64,000 nt of DNA from Capniomyces stellatus (GCA_001661515.1 LUVW01000005.1:334263-398262); one strand, 5' to 3'; positions 39,564 to 50,686 are shown, counted from the first letter of the stretch. Numbers and translations: made by a program. Notes: generated by a model not told the origin, from the letters alone.

Positions 39564-39740
39564 ATGACAGGATGCGACTTTAAAGAAAAAAGGATAAGGT
39601 TTGTGTTGAATGACACGGGATTTACTTGCACAAACCTGTGGTGTTTGAAAAAAAATTATAAGGTGTCCTACCAGAACAAGTTAGCCGTGAAACAAAGGCG
39701 ACCATTAGCCTTCGCTAGGCAAATCCTTCAAGTCAAATAA
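39564..39740 (+). CDS. Candidate 58-residue small protein, unidentified
   Basis: I do not recognise it. ATG 39564 to TAA 39740 encodes a Cys-containing, strongly basic peptide ('MTGCDFKEKRIRF' at the start, 'CTNLWCLKKNYK' in the middle, ending RQILQVK) within a locally G+C-richer island. The opposite strand has a short alternative, an acceptor TTTGTTTAG followed by a 13-codon tail (IPLFDLKDLPSEG), so this could instead be the last exon of a minus-strand gene. Confidence 0.25.
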   Translation: MTGCDFKEKRIRFVLNDTGFTCTNLWCLKKNYKVSYQNKLAVKQRRPLAFARQILQVK

Positions 39741-42568
39741 TGGAATCTAAACAAAAGATGAATAATAAAAATAACGAATAGTAATAGGCGAATGATATAG
39801 ACGAATAGTAGCTAAATAAAAAATGTAATGATAAAAGCAAAAAAACACTTGAACTTGGTAACTAAAAAATCTTAACTATTGTGGGCTAAAACTTGGGCTT
39901 TGCGCGTACTGTTTAAACAACATGCACAGCGAATTACTGGCGGACGGCTAGGTATGACGACCTTGAATAGTAGATAACTGGCAGAGAGACTTCAGTGCGA
40001 AGAGTTTGACAAGTGTAATTATGAAAAAAAAAGCAATGCAAGAAATTGGTGACTCTATTATTATTATGTAAATGATTCCCAATTTAGGTGAAAAAGGAGC
40101 AAGTTTGTTTGGTGGTTGTGTGATTAATTAGGCATTGTCGTAATGATGCAAAAGTGCATTGCGTTTCAGAGTTTTCTTTAAACTGGAGCTATAGAGTAAT
40201 AGGTTCAAGTACTTTGAAGACAACCAACGTAAAGTAGCCAGTGTAGTTGACAGGTGCTGGAGTCTAGAACTTTTACTGTTAGCTTACAATTGCTTTGTGC
40301 TGTATAATCAAAAAAGAGAAATTATATGATATAGCGGCAAATATGTGTAATAAAATAATGGTTGCTGGCTGTGCTGGACTGGAAGGAAGGAGGGATGGTG
40401 TGTTTGAGAATCAGGTGTATCGCAGTGTGGTGTATTGTATCTAGAGTATTGTTGGTGTTTTTGTGGTAGCTTTTGGTTTGAACAGAGGATGTGGGTAGAG
40501 TAGGAGAGAAAAAAAAGTAATATCAGGTGCTTGGATTTAGAATGGCAAGCGGAATGGTTAGAAAGTGGAATTTGATTAGCTTGTAAATTTAATTAGGAAT
40601 AAAGATGGTTAATTTGAGCAAACCAACACAATGCAAGCTGACATAACAATTTAGCTTTGAAGGCAAAAAAAAAGAAATAAGAGAAATATAATTTGTTGAA
40701 ATAAATGCGATACTTTATTTTTATCTTTTGCATTTTATTTTTGTCGAGCTTATTTCACGAGATTATTTTTCCATTTAAAAATAAAAGCAATAGTCGATTA
40801 AATTGGGCGTGTTTAATGGAACCACATTTAGTTAATTGGAGCGAATTTCTTTTTATTTTCAAATTTGAAATAAATCAGAGCTAAATAGATTCATTCATTC
40901 CTGTCCTTTTATTCTCATTGCTTTATTTACTAATTGGGAGGATTTGGTTAAGAATATTACGAAAGCTGCCCAGCATAGAAGTGGTAAAAAAAAAAAACAA
41001 AGCGAAAAAAAATTAGCAAAAGGCAAATTTAATTGAAAATGAGGGCTAAGTGCAATTTGTTTTTTTTACTGTTATTGAAATTCGTTGGGTGTAATTCAAT
41101 GAAAAAAGTTTATGTAGATTTTCAAATAGCAAAGTAAGGAAAAAGGACAGTTAATGACTGGGGGTATTTTTATTTATTTAACGCATAAAAGCAACTTTGG
41201 TGAGTGACACTAGAAGATAGAAAAAAGAAAAGAGGAAATGGAAAAAAAAAGATAAAATAGAACCAATATGAATAATTTAGGTGGACAAAGCAAATACGTA
41301 AAAATACATTTGCTTTCTGGTGGAAATCAGAAGAAAAAAGTCTTATACTAAACAAACCAAAAAAAAAGCCCAAGAAAGTGTTGGGAGAAGTTCGCGATTA
41401 GCAAGAGAAAGAAGGCAGTAAAACAATCAAGAAGAAAAAAAAAATTAGAACATGGAATAGAATGATAGTAAATAGTAGTGAGATTATAAAAATCAAGTTT
41501 GAATGTTGGTGTTTAAATAGATGTGCTCTTTTATATACAATAATATTCATTATAATAGTGATAAAGTGATAACATATTTGAACTAGAGATATCAAATAAA
41601 GCAAAACACAACAACAACAAAAAAAGAAAGAAGGAAGGAGAGGATAAAAAAAACACACACATAACACATACACACGCACAAATACCAACCTTCACCGCGT
41701 CTAGTTATTTGGGCGCTTTGTATCAGCTACTTGAGTATAGACTATCTGCGTCCCACCCAAAGCTTACACTGTATTTTTTTTTTCCCACTTCAAATCCAGT
41801 TCATTGCTTTTGTAAAGCTCTTTTACTTTTTATCACGCTCTGGCTTACTAGTATTATTTGCTTCTTTTACAATATACTTTAAGTCAAGGGCCAAAGACAA
41901 AGACAAAAAAAAAAAAACCAGACAGCAAGTACAGAAAGAAGTGCCGATAGCGGAATTTGGGGGTAGAGTTCATAAAATCGTGATAGAATTTGTAACTTGA
42001 GATTAGATTAGTGTGTTTGTGGATCAGCTAGCGTGGTCAGCTTTTACAAAAGTACATATACATTCATAGTAACGGTAGCCTTTTACCTGTAGATATATAT
42101 ACATTTTCAACTACTGTCTCTTACTTGCTTGGAATCATGCTATTCATCTGAAATCAACTAACTAGCACACTTGGTATTTATAGCACACTTTCATACTTTT
42201 ATATATCCAAGTAGTAAATTATATTTTAGTTTGCAAAAGAAAGGACCAAGCACGGATTTGATTATACATTCAACTGTATAATTTACTGATAGCCAAAGGG
42301 GGACATAGAATTTCAATCGGATTTGAGAGAAAGGAGAGAAGAAGAAAAAAAAAGGAGAGTAGGGTAAAATCCAGATAAATTTAAAAATAAAAAAATAAGA
42401 GCGTGGCTAGAGATACAGGCAGAAAAACGGGCGGATATATAGGAGTAGGACTAAAGTTGAAAAACAAGAATACTGCAAGAGTAAACCAGAATAAAACAGA
42501 TTAAAACCGAAAAAGAGCAAAGAATAGAGCACTAGAAAAACAAGACAAAACAAAACAGAGGGAATATA

Positions 42569-45500
42569 ATGGCTAACCGAAAGCTAACGTTCCAGACACC
42601 TTCGGGGCAGCGCCTAGATGCATCAATGGCGAGTCAAAGTCCATATAGATTCAGTAATCTGTCACCGGAAATAATGACGTTTTTAAATGGGAGCAAAGTG
42701 GAGACGAATCGGCGGTATTCAAACTCGCCACAGGTAGAGACAAGAAATGTGGGGGATCCAAGGCTAATGACGCCAAAGAAAGTTGGAGGCTGTAATGTTC
42801 CATCAAGTCTATCGCAATTTAGAAACCAAGAGGGCAATTCAGGAACCTTGACACGGAACATTCAGGGGTACAAAGACATGACACCAACGATGAAGGGGAC
42901 AAGTCGAGTGAACGGACAAAACGAGATGTTGGGTAGAAGCGGGCAGCGGGGGGATGGGGGGTTATCGTTGCTGCAAATGAATCCATTAGACACAACAGTG
43001 CGAGAGAGAGGAGAGAGGGAAAGAGAGCGAGAAAATGAGGAGATGGCTAGACAGAGCAAGAGTGTTGGGGCAAATGGGGCAAATGGGGCAAATGGGGCAA
43101 ATGGGGCGATAGACAATAAAAAGAGGCAGGAGATGCAGCGGGCGCAGCTGCAGGAGTGGGTGCTTGCATATAGGCGGGCGTTCCCGTCGTTTAGTTTCTA
43201 CTTTGACGGGGTTCCAGAACACGTATCGCGGCAGTTGTCGATGGCGGTGAAAAAGTTGTCGGCAAAAATCGAGTCGTTTTTTTCAGCAAACAAAGTAACA
43301 CATGTGATAATAACAGACGAGGCAAGTGCGCAAGGGACACAGGCGGGGCCGGGACAGTACAGGAGCAGCACGGTGCTGGCAGCGCAGAAGTTTGGGATGA
43401 AGATATGGAGTGTTAGTAAGCTTCAGAACCGGATTCTGAAGTTTCTGCTGCCGCCACACCAGCTGATAGATATGGAACAGACGGGGGTTGGAAACAAGAG
43501 GAAGCTGTCGGAGGTGATTCAGGAGGAGAAGCTGAGTGTCCACGGATCATCGAACAGCAGCGGGGCAGCGGGGGTTGACTTTTACTACTTTCGACACAAC
43601 TATGTGCTGGTAGAGGATGCGTTGCATATGCATAGACCGATCCTGATGAATGATTATAGGGCACCTGAGGCAGGAAATGAGCCGCCGTGGCCCAAGCTGT
43701 ACTATGTGCCACGAGGAAGATGTCCGTTTGTGAGGTATGATGACTCGACATCAGGCAAGGACAGCGACTCGGAGTCGGAAAAGGAGGTGACAACGGCAGG
43801 GCCTGGCAAGAACGGAGCAGATGAAGATGCAGAGGAGGCAGAAACTGTTGATGGTAATTGTAATGCAAAAGAAGCCGCACAGAACAACGTAGGTCGGAAG
43901 AGGCTGGACACCGATGATAATGAGGCTATGGCGGAGGTGATGGGGACAGACAGGGCAGTGCATTCACGTGACTCAAACGTGCTTAGAATAGTTGCACCAA
44001 ATGTGGCAGTGGACTCGGTGGCTTCAGGAAATCCAGTAACCCAATCAATTACCTCAGCGCTAAACAGACAAACACTAAATGAAGGACTAATGCAAAGGAA
44101 ACTTATCCAAAGCTTACAACGAGGAAGAGTTGACAAGCTCACCAAACTGGAACAGGCAGTTGTAGGTGCTGAAGTAGGACAAGGACAAGGGCAAGGGCAA
44201 GGGCAAGGGCAAGGACAAGTATCGGGAGTGGCTGGAGATTTGGGAGGTGGATTAGGAGTAGGAGTAGGAGTAGGACTGGGACTAGGTCTGAGGGACGAAA
44301 GAGGAGGAGGAGTGGTGGGTTTAGGATTAGAGTTAGGGTTGGGATTAGGGTTAGGGTTAGGGTTGGAAGGAGAACAGTCAACCCAAAATCAAGCAAACAA
44401 CAGCCCTGGTGGCTATAACATGGTAACACCAAGCAAAAGGGTCAACAGCAACAATAATAACAACAACAACAACAATAATAATAATAACAACAATAATATT
44501 GGGGCAAACTCAAAACTGTCAACAAAGAACCGGATTCCATTGCCGCAGACCAAAAAGCCAACAGCACCGCCAAGACGAACTGTGGTGTCGCGCCCAGGAT
44601 ATTGCGAGAATTGCAGGGCCAAATATGAAGATATGATGGACCACATCCAGTCAAACACACACAGGCAGTTTGCACAAGAGGAGTCGAACTGGACGGATTT
44701 GGATGGGCTTTTGGAGACGATTGAAAGACCCGTTTTAGAAAAGATAGAGCCTGTCCATATTAACGTAAATAGGACGTTTGCAGGGACAGAACTGATGACA
44801 CCAATGAACAAAAGGATTGGCTTGAAGTCTGAGGCTAGGGATGTAGGTGTAGGTGTAGGTGTTGGAGAGTTGAGTTTTACGCCAATCAACTCGGTGAATT
44901 CGGCCAACTCGGTGGATTCGCAGATGGCTCAGACTTTAGTGCCTGAATTCCGAATAAAGAGAATGAGAACAAATGATCCAAGATACTATGGAGCCCCAGT
45001 TGACCAGATCAGTTTTGACAACTACCAGAACCAAATCAGCAACTCAAACAATAACAATAATAATAGTGTAGGTGTAAATATGGGTTCAAATCAAGTCACT
45101 TTTGCTGGGTCGCTAGATAATCCTATTCTGATAGCAGCTACATCAACTAAATCTTCTTCAGAAGCAAATTACCCAATCACCAACACAGCTCAAAATTATC
45201 AAAATCAAAATCAAAATCAAAATCAAAATCAAAATCAAAATCAAAATCAAAATCAAAATCAAAATCAAAACCAAAACCAAAATCAAAATCAAAACCAACA
45301 CCAACACCAACACCAACACCAACACCAAGGCATTAGTAATGGTCAAAGAGGCAATACTGGAATGAGACTTGATCAATCAAACATCAATATTCATGCCTCA
45401 GCAATGACACCAAACCAAACACCCATTCAAACACCAACATCAACGTCAACAGCAGCAATAGGAACAGGAGTGGGAGTAGGAATGGGAATGGGAATGGGTG

Positions 45501-46618
45501 CAAATCCAAATATGTCGTGGGATTTGCAAAATATGAGCATTCCACTGTCAAATATCAGTTCCTATTATACGCGTAACAACAGCAATCTAAACAGTGCTAG
45601 TAACAGTAACCTACATAGTGCTAGTAACAGTAATCTGAATAGTAACTGTAATTTACACCAAATCATCAACCAGTCTGAATCTGCCCAAACCTTTGCTGGA
45701 AATCACTCATTGCCTCCCCCAATGCCTTTATCACTACAGATTCCAACAAACAATCAGAATTCCAATTTGAATTCCAATATCTGCATCGATTCTCAAAGCC
45801 AAAACAACCGGTGCCATATAATGTCTAGTTTGTTTTATCGTCAACAAGGCGCTCAGCTGAGGTCAGTTGACTCAGTGTTGACCATGTATGATTCAATCGG
45901 AACCAATTCCAACAACACAAACATCAATTTAGACAGCAACTCGAACAGCAATCTAATCGGTAATTCAAACAACAACATAAGCTGGAACTTTGATAGTACG
46001 AACCCATTGGGTTTGGCTTTAAACTCAAACAATGCTCTGGATCACGAACAAAACCTCAAAAACTCGTCTCCAGGCAACAATAATAATAACACTGGAAACA
46101 ACAATAACAATAACAGAAACAGTCCCGATTTGAGTTTAAACCTCAACTTGGATGTAGCCAGTTGCCAGTTTTACAACGAGACTCCAATCAGACAAAACAC
46201 TGACTATGATCTGAATGGTTCAACTGTTGTTAACAACCGAGTACGCTCAGCTCTGCTAACCACTTCTCTTGATTTAAATCCAAACATCAATCAGAATCCA
46301 GGCCCTTTGAACAATTCAGCTTTTTTTTCCTCTCAAACACCAACAAAAACTGCCTACTTGGATATCACCAACTCCAATTCTAATTTCAATTCTAATTCTA
46401 ATTCTAATTCCATATCAACAAACAACACTAATTCTATAACAAACTCCAATACCAACACTAACGCCAATAATAACTCCAACACCGATAATAACGGTAGCCG
46501 TAGCGCTCCCGGTGCTGATGCTTGTTATCTTCCTGTATCTAAAACACCTCAGCCTAACGAAGGTCTTAGTCAAGACTGGAGATCACTTTATACCCCTCAA
46601 CCCAATTCCTTTATATAA
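42569..46618 (+). CDS. DBF4: Dbf4, regulatory subunit of Cdc7 kinase (DDK)
   Basis: Dbf4 activates Cdc7 kinase to fire replication origins. This intronless frame encodes 1,349 residues, about twice the 704 of S. cerevisiae Dbf4, mainly through low-complexity insertions. The three family motifs are present and in order. Motif N, a BRCT-like segment at about 190-250, includes 'AYRRAFPSFSFYFDGVPEHV' and 'SAKIESFFSANKVTHVI'. Motif M, at about 336-393, includes 'DFYYFRHNYVLVEDALHMHR' and 'RGRCPFVRYDD'. Motif C, a CCHH zinc finger at about 678-702, is 'GYCENCRAKYEDMMDHIQSN' with the second His in 'THRQFA'. Between and after them lie (GQ)n, (LG)n, (VG)n, 16 Asn, (QN)n and (QH)n repeats and a 500-residue Asn-rich tail. 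A repeated Ala-Asn-Gly tract sits near residue 170. The start context is a purine-rich leader. Confidence 0.93.
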   Translation: MANRKLTFQTPSGQRLDASMASQSPYRFSNLSPEIMTFLNGSKVETNRRYSNSPQVETRNVGDPRLMTPKKVGGCNVPSSLSQFRNQEGNSGTLTRNIQGYKDMTPTMKGTSRVNGQNEMLGRSGQRGDGGLSLLQMNPLDTTVRERGERERERENEEMARQSKSVGANGANGANGANGAIDNKKRQEMQRAQLQEWVLAYRRAFPSFSFYFDGVPEHVSRQLSMAVKKLSAKIESFFSANKVTHVIITDEASAQGTQAGPGQYRSSTVLAAQKFGMKIWSVSKLQNRILKFLLPPHQLIDMEQTGVGNKRKLSEVIQEEKLSVHGSSNSSGAAGVDFYYFRHNYVLVEDALHMHRPILMNDYRAPEAGNEPPWPKLYYVPRGRCPFVRYDDSTSGKDSDSESEKEVTTAGPGKNGADEDAEEAETVDGNCNAKEAAQNNVGRKRLDTDDNEAMAEVMGTDRAVHSRDSNVLRIVAPNVAVDSVASGNPVTQSITSALNRQTLNEGLMQRKLIQSLQRGRVDKLTKLEQAVVGAEVGQGQGQGQGQGQGQVSGVAGDLGGGLGVGVGVGLGLGLRDERGGGVVGLGLELGLGLGLGLGLEGEQSTQNQANNSPGGYNMVTPSKRVNSNNNNNNNNNNNNNNNNIGANSKLSTKNRIPLPQTKKPTAPPRRTVVSRPGYCENCRAKYEDMMDHIQSNTHRQFAQEESNWTDLDGLLETIERPVLEKIEPVHINVNRTFAGTELMTPMNKRIGLKSEARDVGVGVGVGELSFTPINSVNSANSVDSQMAQTLVPEFRIKRMRTNDPRYYGAPVDQISFDNYQNQISNSNNNNNNSVGVNMGSNQVTFAGSLDNPILIAATSTKSSSEANYPITNTAQNYQNQNQNQNQNQNQNQNQNQNQNQNQNQNQNQNQHQHQHQHQHQGISNGQRGNTGMRLDQSNINIHASAMTPNQTPIQTPTSTSTAAIGTGVGVGMGMGMGANPNMSWDLQNMSIPLSNISSYYTRNNSNLNSASNSNLHSASNSNLNSNCNLHQIINQSESAQTFAGNHSLPPPMPLSLQIPTNNQNSNLNSNICIDSQSQNNRCHIMSSLFYRQQGAQLRSVDSVLTMYDSIGTNSNNTNINLDSNSNSNLIGNSNNNISWNFDSTNPLGLALNSNNALDHEQNLKNSSPGNNNNNTGNNNNNNRNSPDLSLNLNLDVASCQFYNETPIRQNTDYDLNGSTVVNNRVRSALLTTSLDLNPNINQNPGPLNNSAFFSSQTPTKTAYLDITNSNSNFNSNSNSNSISTNNTNSITNSNTNTNANNNSNTDNNGSRSAPGADACYLPVSKTPQPNEGLSQDWRSLYTPQPNSFI
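44317..44365 (+). repeat. TTAGGG-like repeat inside DBF4 coding sequence
   Basis: Telomere-like TTAGGG units, three perfect ones in a row with degenerate units before them. In frame they encode alternating Leu-Gly. Upstream, 44190-44290 holds related GGACAA and GGAGTA hexamers encoding Gly-Gln and Gly-Val. Confidence 0.8.
44450..44497 (+). repeat. Polyasparagine codon repeat
   Basis: Sixteen consecutive Asn codons, mixing AAC and AAT, between the Leu-Gly repeat and the zinc finger of Dbf4. Mixed codons suggest that the tract is maintained at the protein level and is not a fresh slippage product. Confidence 0.85.
45200..45328 (+). repeat. (CAAAAY)n and (CAACAC)n coding repeat in DBF4
   Basis: About sixteen CAAAAT or CAAAAC hexamers, encoding Gln-Asn, followed by CAACAC hexamers encoding Gln-His. 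The same two-step design recurs in the gene at 62898. Confidence 0.9.
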
Positions 46619-46740
46619 ACCATCTATTATTACTAAACCATTTGATACCATAGCAATTCTGTTTTCTTCTTCTTCTTACTCTTTCTATATTTAGCTTTTT
46701 ATACTATCCAACCACTTTACCTTATTTTAACGCCATATTT

Positions 46741-46797
46741 ACTATTATTACTATTACTATTACTATTACTATTACTATTACTATTACTATTACTATT
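46741..46797. repeat. (ATTACT)n microsatellite
   Basis: About nine copies of a TATTAC hexamer, about 120 bp after the DBF4 stop codon and probably in or just beyond the 3' UTR. Confidence 0.85.
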
Positions 46798-48684
46798 AAT
46801 TCGACCTTCCATGATTGTCATGTATCTAATCTGCTTTTTTCGGCCTTTTTTTTTATCCTTTAGCTCAGTTGTGTTAGTTATTGATGTTGAGCCTTTATTT
46901 TTATACTGTGTTTTTATGGATCGTTTTCCTTTGTATTTATGTAACCAACAAATCCTTCAGCATTACAAACAAGTAGGAATTTAATAAAAATGGTACGTGA
47001 CATTATACATTCCCGTTTTGTTTTACCTTTTGTCGAATTATGTGGCGTTGTCTCGTTTTTACCAAATCAACTGGTTTTTTATTACGTTTTTTTTTCTCAA
47101 AGTAAAGCCGGAATTTCTCTCTTTATTTGTTTATTTTTTCTTCCGTTTAACGTCGCTTTTATAATAACCAAAGCAAATATAACACATGAAGCGAAAAGGC
47201 TCCATTACAAACTATTCTTTTTTCTTCTTTTGATCCGAGTTCGGGTGACAAATGTAGCCTATTATCTAACATTTACATAAAATGATGTTATTAGTGTGGA
47301 CAGTCTTTTCCTTTTATTACTATAAAAGTTGTCGTAAGGGGATCTTTTTTTTTGATTTGGGGCAAGAAATTATTTCAATTTGTTGAGTTTAGAGTTTAAC
47401 TTGTATTATAGTAAGACCTGTGCGAGTGTTTTTGTCTGTAGCAAGTAACATGGCACTTTTAGCTGTTACAAACTAGAAGTTTTGCTCTCTTTAGAAAGCT
47501 AACAGTTTGACCAACTATTCTATAACGAACAACTGAACCAAGAAGATAAAAAAAAAATACATACCAACAACCAAACTAAATCACTAATACATGCCGATTT
47601 TTTTGGTATTTGACTTCTTACTGAGCTTGAGAGGGGAGGAGAGTGGGCAGGATGGAATAGGAGAAGTGAGATGACAGAAGAAAAAGGAAAAAAAATGAGA
47701 AAAAAAAGGGAAAAAAAAAAGAGGAAAAAAAGGATTGGTGCCTGTGAGTCCCATGTGCCAAACATAGAGTAAACGGGCAGATAAATAATAATAATAAAAA
47801 GTACATTTACATACAAATAAACCGGATTACCAAAGTCATCACCATCTCTTTCCCTTTATTTCCTTCTTTTCCCCTCTTCCTTTCCTTTTCTTTAATCGCC
47901 ACTGTTACATTTTTGCAGTATCCTCCGTTAAAAAACTTGATTTGATTTGTTTAAACCTTTTTTCTTTCTCATTATTCCCGTTTTCCTCATCTTATTCTTA
48001 TTTCCACCTTCCCTTTTCTTTTCCATTTTAAATCATTCTAAACTTGTACATGTCAACCACATCATCTAGGAATAAAATAAGTAATATTTCCCGTAAACCC
48101 AATAGCGCAAAAGTATCAAGCTTCGTTGTTTTTTTTCTGTTTTTTTTTTTTTCGTTTCCCTCGTTTATTACGGCAATTTGTTTACTCTGATGATGATTAT
48201 ACTTATGATTTTGCATTTATAATACCTCAATCGATTACGATAAAAACATGAGCTATTTTGTTGTCATAGTACACAAATGGAAAAAAAGAACAACATGCAC
48301 AAACCTACTCTACAGATACCATCAACAACTCTTTGATATAATTGCAAATTTATTCATCTTCATTCATCTTTATTCCATCCTTTTAATACAGGAAAGGACA
48401 ACATTATACTCTTTGTGTTATACACTCGAATTGTATATTTGTTTTTTCTACTGAATCAAATTGCATATTTGATCTCCCTTAAAAACTAAATGTATAGTTT
48501 CAATATAAAAAGAAACATATAAATAGCGTCCAGAAAAGCCATCACATCCAACTTGCTCATTAAAACGTTCCTCTTTTCTTTTCACTGTTATTATTACAAG
48601 CACATAGCTACCAATATCTCTCTGTATTGTATCAGCCACCCTGTATATCAACACCCAATAGATCTAGTCTTTTAAAACATCAAC

Positions 48685-48777
48685 ATGATTGCGTCAACCA
48701 AAGCTAGAGATTATGACTACCCCAGACCTGGAAGGCCACCAAGACCACTGTATCCAGAAAACGAACCTGAATACTGA
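48685..48777 (+). CDS. Candidate 30-residue Pro/Tyr-rich micropeptide
   Basis: ATG 48685 opens 30 codons ending in TGA at 48777. The peptide is compositionally striking: 'RDYDYPRPGRPPRPLYPENE' makes up two thirds of it. TATA-like elements (48504-48510 and 48518-48524) lie about 165-180 bp upstream, a spacing compatible with an unspliced short leader. I know no match. It could be a standalone peptide, one exon of a longer gene, or chance. Confidence 0.25.
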   Translation: MIASTKARDYDYPRPGRPPRPLYPENEPEY

Positions 48778-49832
48778 AAAACAACACTATCAACCAGCAA
48801 TACAAGTAATATTCCAGGAATTTCTGGTTTACTTCTGTCCCCCCTCCCCTCCCCTTGTTCAATGTATCAAATCCTTGGCCACAAAACACCTGATTTGACG
48901 TTTTATTGTCATTGTACTTTTACAACACATACTGATATTTTTATATCTCATGTTTCCAATTCAATTTTATTCTTTTTTTGCTTTCAAGATCTACATCTTT
49001 AATCGCAATATAACCAACATCTACAATCTCCCAATAAAAAAAAAATATTTATAACAATTGATCAGGTCTAAACTCCTGCCTTTCCAAAATAAATTTAATC
49101 ATAGCGATTATGGCCCAGCTGACTAAAAAAGTAGTAATACAATGTAGCGCCCTTCTTGTTATACATGTGTATACGTTTAATGCAAGCTGTCCAAAACAAA
49201 CCTGCTCCATCTTCTCACTCCCCCCCCCCCCACCAACATTTTATTTTCATGCTTTCGAATTAACACAGAATCATTTTTTAAAACAAACTGAATAATGCTA
49301 ATATTCAAATCTTTCTTGCTTTATCCATTAAACATCAACATATTTATATATTTCGAGGATCATTCTGTATGGTTTCAGTTATGATATACATTTTTTTATT
49401 GGTGCCTGCATCAGTATAGGTCGATATACTCAGCAACACAAGCTACTGACGTGGTATACACGTCAAAGACAACTTTCCACTTTGCTTCTCAAGGTTTACA
49501 GCACAACTTGTAGTTTGGTAAACAGCCAATTAACAATCAAGTCCAAGCCTGCTTCGGTTTGTAAATAAAAAGTAACCAACATTACTATTGGTTCAGCCAA
49601 AGAAGAGGTGTACAAAGATAAATAAGAAACAAAAGGCGGGTTTTGTTGAGAAAAGCCATCATTACAATTATCAAGGATGTTATAACACTCAAAATATTGT
49701 TTCAATTTTTTTGTGCCAATACCCGTTTTGCCTACATGCTCTCCAATGGCCACCGTTACATAATAAAAACACCAGCAAAAAAGCCTACCCCCCCCCCCCT
49801 CATCTCACAAAAGGAAAAAGTGTACACTTGTG

Positions 49833-50036
49833 TTATTTAAAGACGTAATAGGGTCTTGCTAGCTCCGCCAAAATCCGAAATATGACCGCTACACTACACA
49901 AACGTTCGGGCAGCATGGAAATAACTTGCTTTTTAACCAATCCAAAGGCTTTTGATGGGGTTTCCAGGTTGACTAGATTTTCCACCTGTAACAGCAGAAA
50001 TCTCGCCAACAAATGTAAAAAAATCATACATACCAT
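49833..50036 (-). CDS. Small mitochondrial-type protein, possibly ATP synthase subunit g-like
   Basis: ATG at 50036 can be read either straight through (67 residues) or with a 48-nt intron directly after the ATG (GTATGT...TGTTACAG, 50033-49986), giving 51 residues starting M-VENLVNLETPSKAFG. The segment 'ERLCSVAVIFRILAELARPY' followed by YVFK resembles the YYGKVGAEISKQIYLKEG helix of F1Fo subunit g. A second minus-strand stretch just downstream (49784-49700, 'FYYVTVAIGEHVGKTGIG') resembles the subunit g C-terminal membrane helix (FYSVGEIIGRRKLVG). The middle of the protein, about 45 residues in yeast Atp20, is missing between them, and a G12 run interrupts the junction. Subunit g is therefore only a suggestion; a degenerate copy is possible. 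Confidence 0.3.
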   Translation of the reverse strand: MVCMIFLHLLARFLLLQVENLVNLETPSKAFGLVKKQVISMLPERLCSVAVIFRILAELARPYYVFK

Positions 50037-50686
50037 TTAGGCTTGGCGGGCTTGTTTTGTGGCGATTGGCTTGAATCAGAACATTTTTTCTGGATTGGTG
50101 GTACGGTGATACATTTTATTATTGATGGTGCATCTACTCAAAGTAAATATATAATATATAACGTGTTTGCAAACTGTAAAAAACATGTTTAGCTTTAAAG
50201 AAAAAAGCTGTTGAAAAGTGCAGGTTGACTCGATCACTCCCAAAACATGTTTTTGGTATTTCCGGTTGGAGTTTATTTTATTTTATTTTTTGCAACTTGT
50301 GATAAATTACCCAGGTTATGCTGGGTTAGTCACCAAAATATTGGCGTTTCAGTATCTTGATATCCTTTGAATCTGCGATTGCTAAAATAAACCCAAACTC
50401 TACTTTTTTTTTTTATCAGAATTATCATTTACTTGTTTATAATTGGAATTATTGAGCCATTAACCGATTTCCAAACGATTTTTTTTGTTAATTCTTTGTA
50501 AAATTATTTGTAGATGTTGGTTTACAAATCAAAGGCTAATAATGAAGAAGGTTAACAGTATAAAAAAAAAAGATAAAGGTAAAAAAAAGAAGCCCAGAAA
50601 GATTGGTTTCATAGTCACAACTCACATCTTTGCCAAGTAAAAAAGTAAACTAGCCCGCAGTTGGAATTGAAACTATAGCTACAACA
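50037..50686. other. Intergenic, NPT1 5' flank
   Basis: 650 bp between divergent transcription units. A/T-rich, with T and A tracts. No gene or specific element was recognised. Confidence 0.5.

Larger units (their letters stand above)
37549..42568. other. Gene-poor region upstream of DBF4
   Basis: Five kilobases with few supportable genes. It contains a 17-bp tandem repeat (39064-39148), a 58-residue open frame (39564-39740), and an exon-like minus-strand stretch at 38760-38688 after acceptor TTTGCAG that is open in two frames. A-rich DNA just upstream of 42569 is the probable DBF4 promoter or 5' UTR. Confidence 0.45.
46619..49832. other. Gene-poor region downstream of DBF4
   Basis: 3.2 kb of mostly T-rich DNA. 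Contains an (ATTACT)n tract, C12 runs at 49220-49231 and 49788-49799, and a tiny open frame at 48685. A minus-strand open stretch 49784-49700 with 'FYYVTVAIGEHVGKTGIGTK' is discussed with the gene at 49833. No other gene was seen. Confidence 0.45.

Noticed and set aside
42070..42100. GCCTTTTACC motif resembling U5 snRNA loop I
   Set aside because: The flanks do not form the required stem, and no Sm site (AATTTTTGG type) follows, so it is treated as chance.
43413..45376. Minus-strand Leu/Val/Ile repeat frames opposite DBF4
   Set aside because: They are antisense translations of the Gln-Asn and Leu-Gly coding repeats; the plus strand has the DBF4 motifs.
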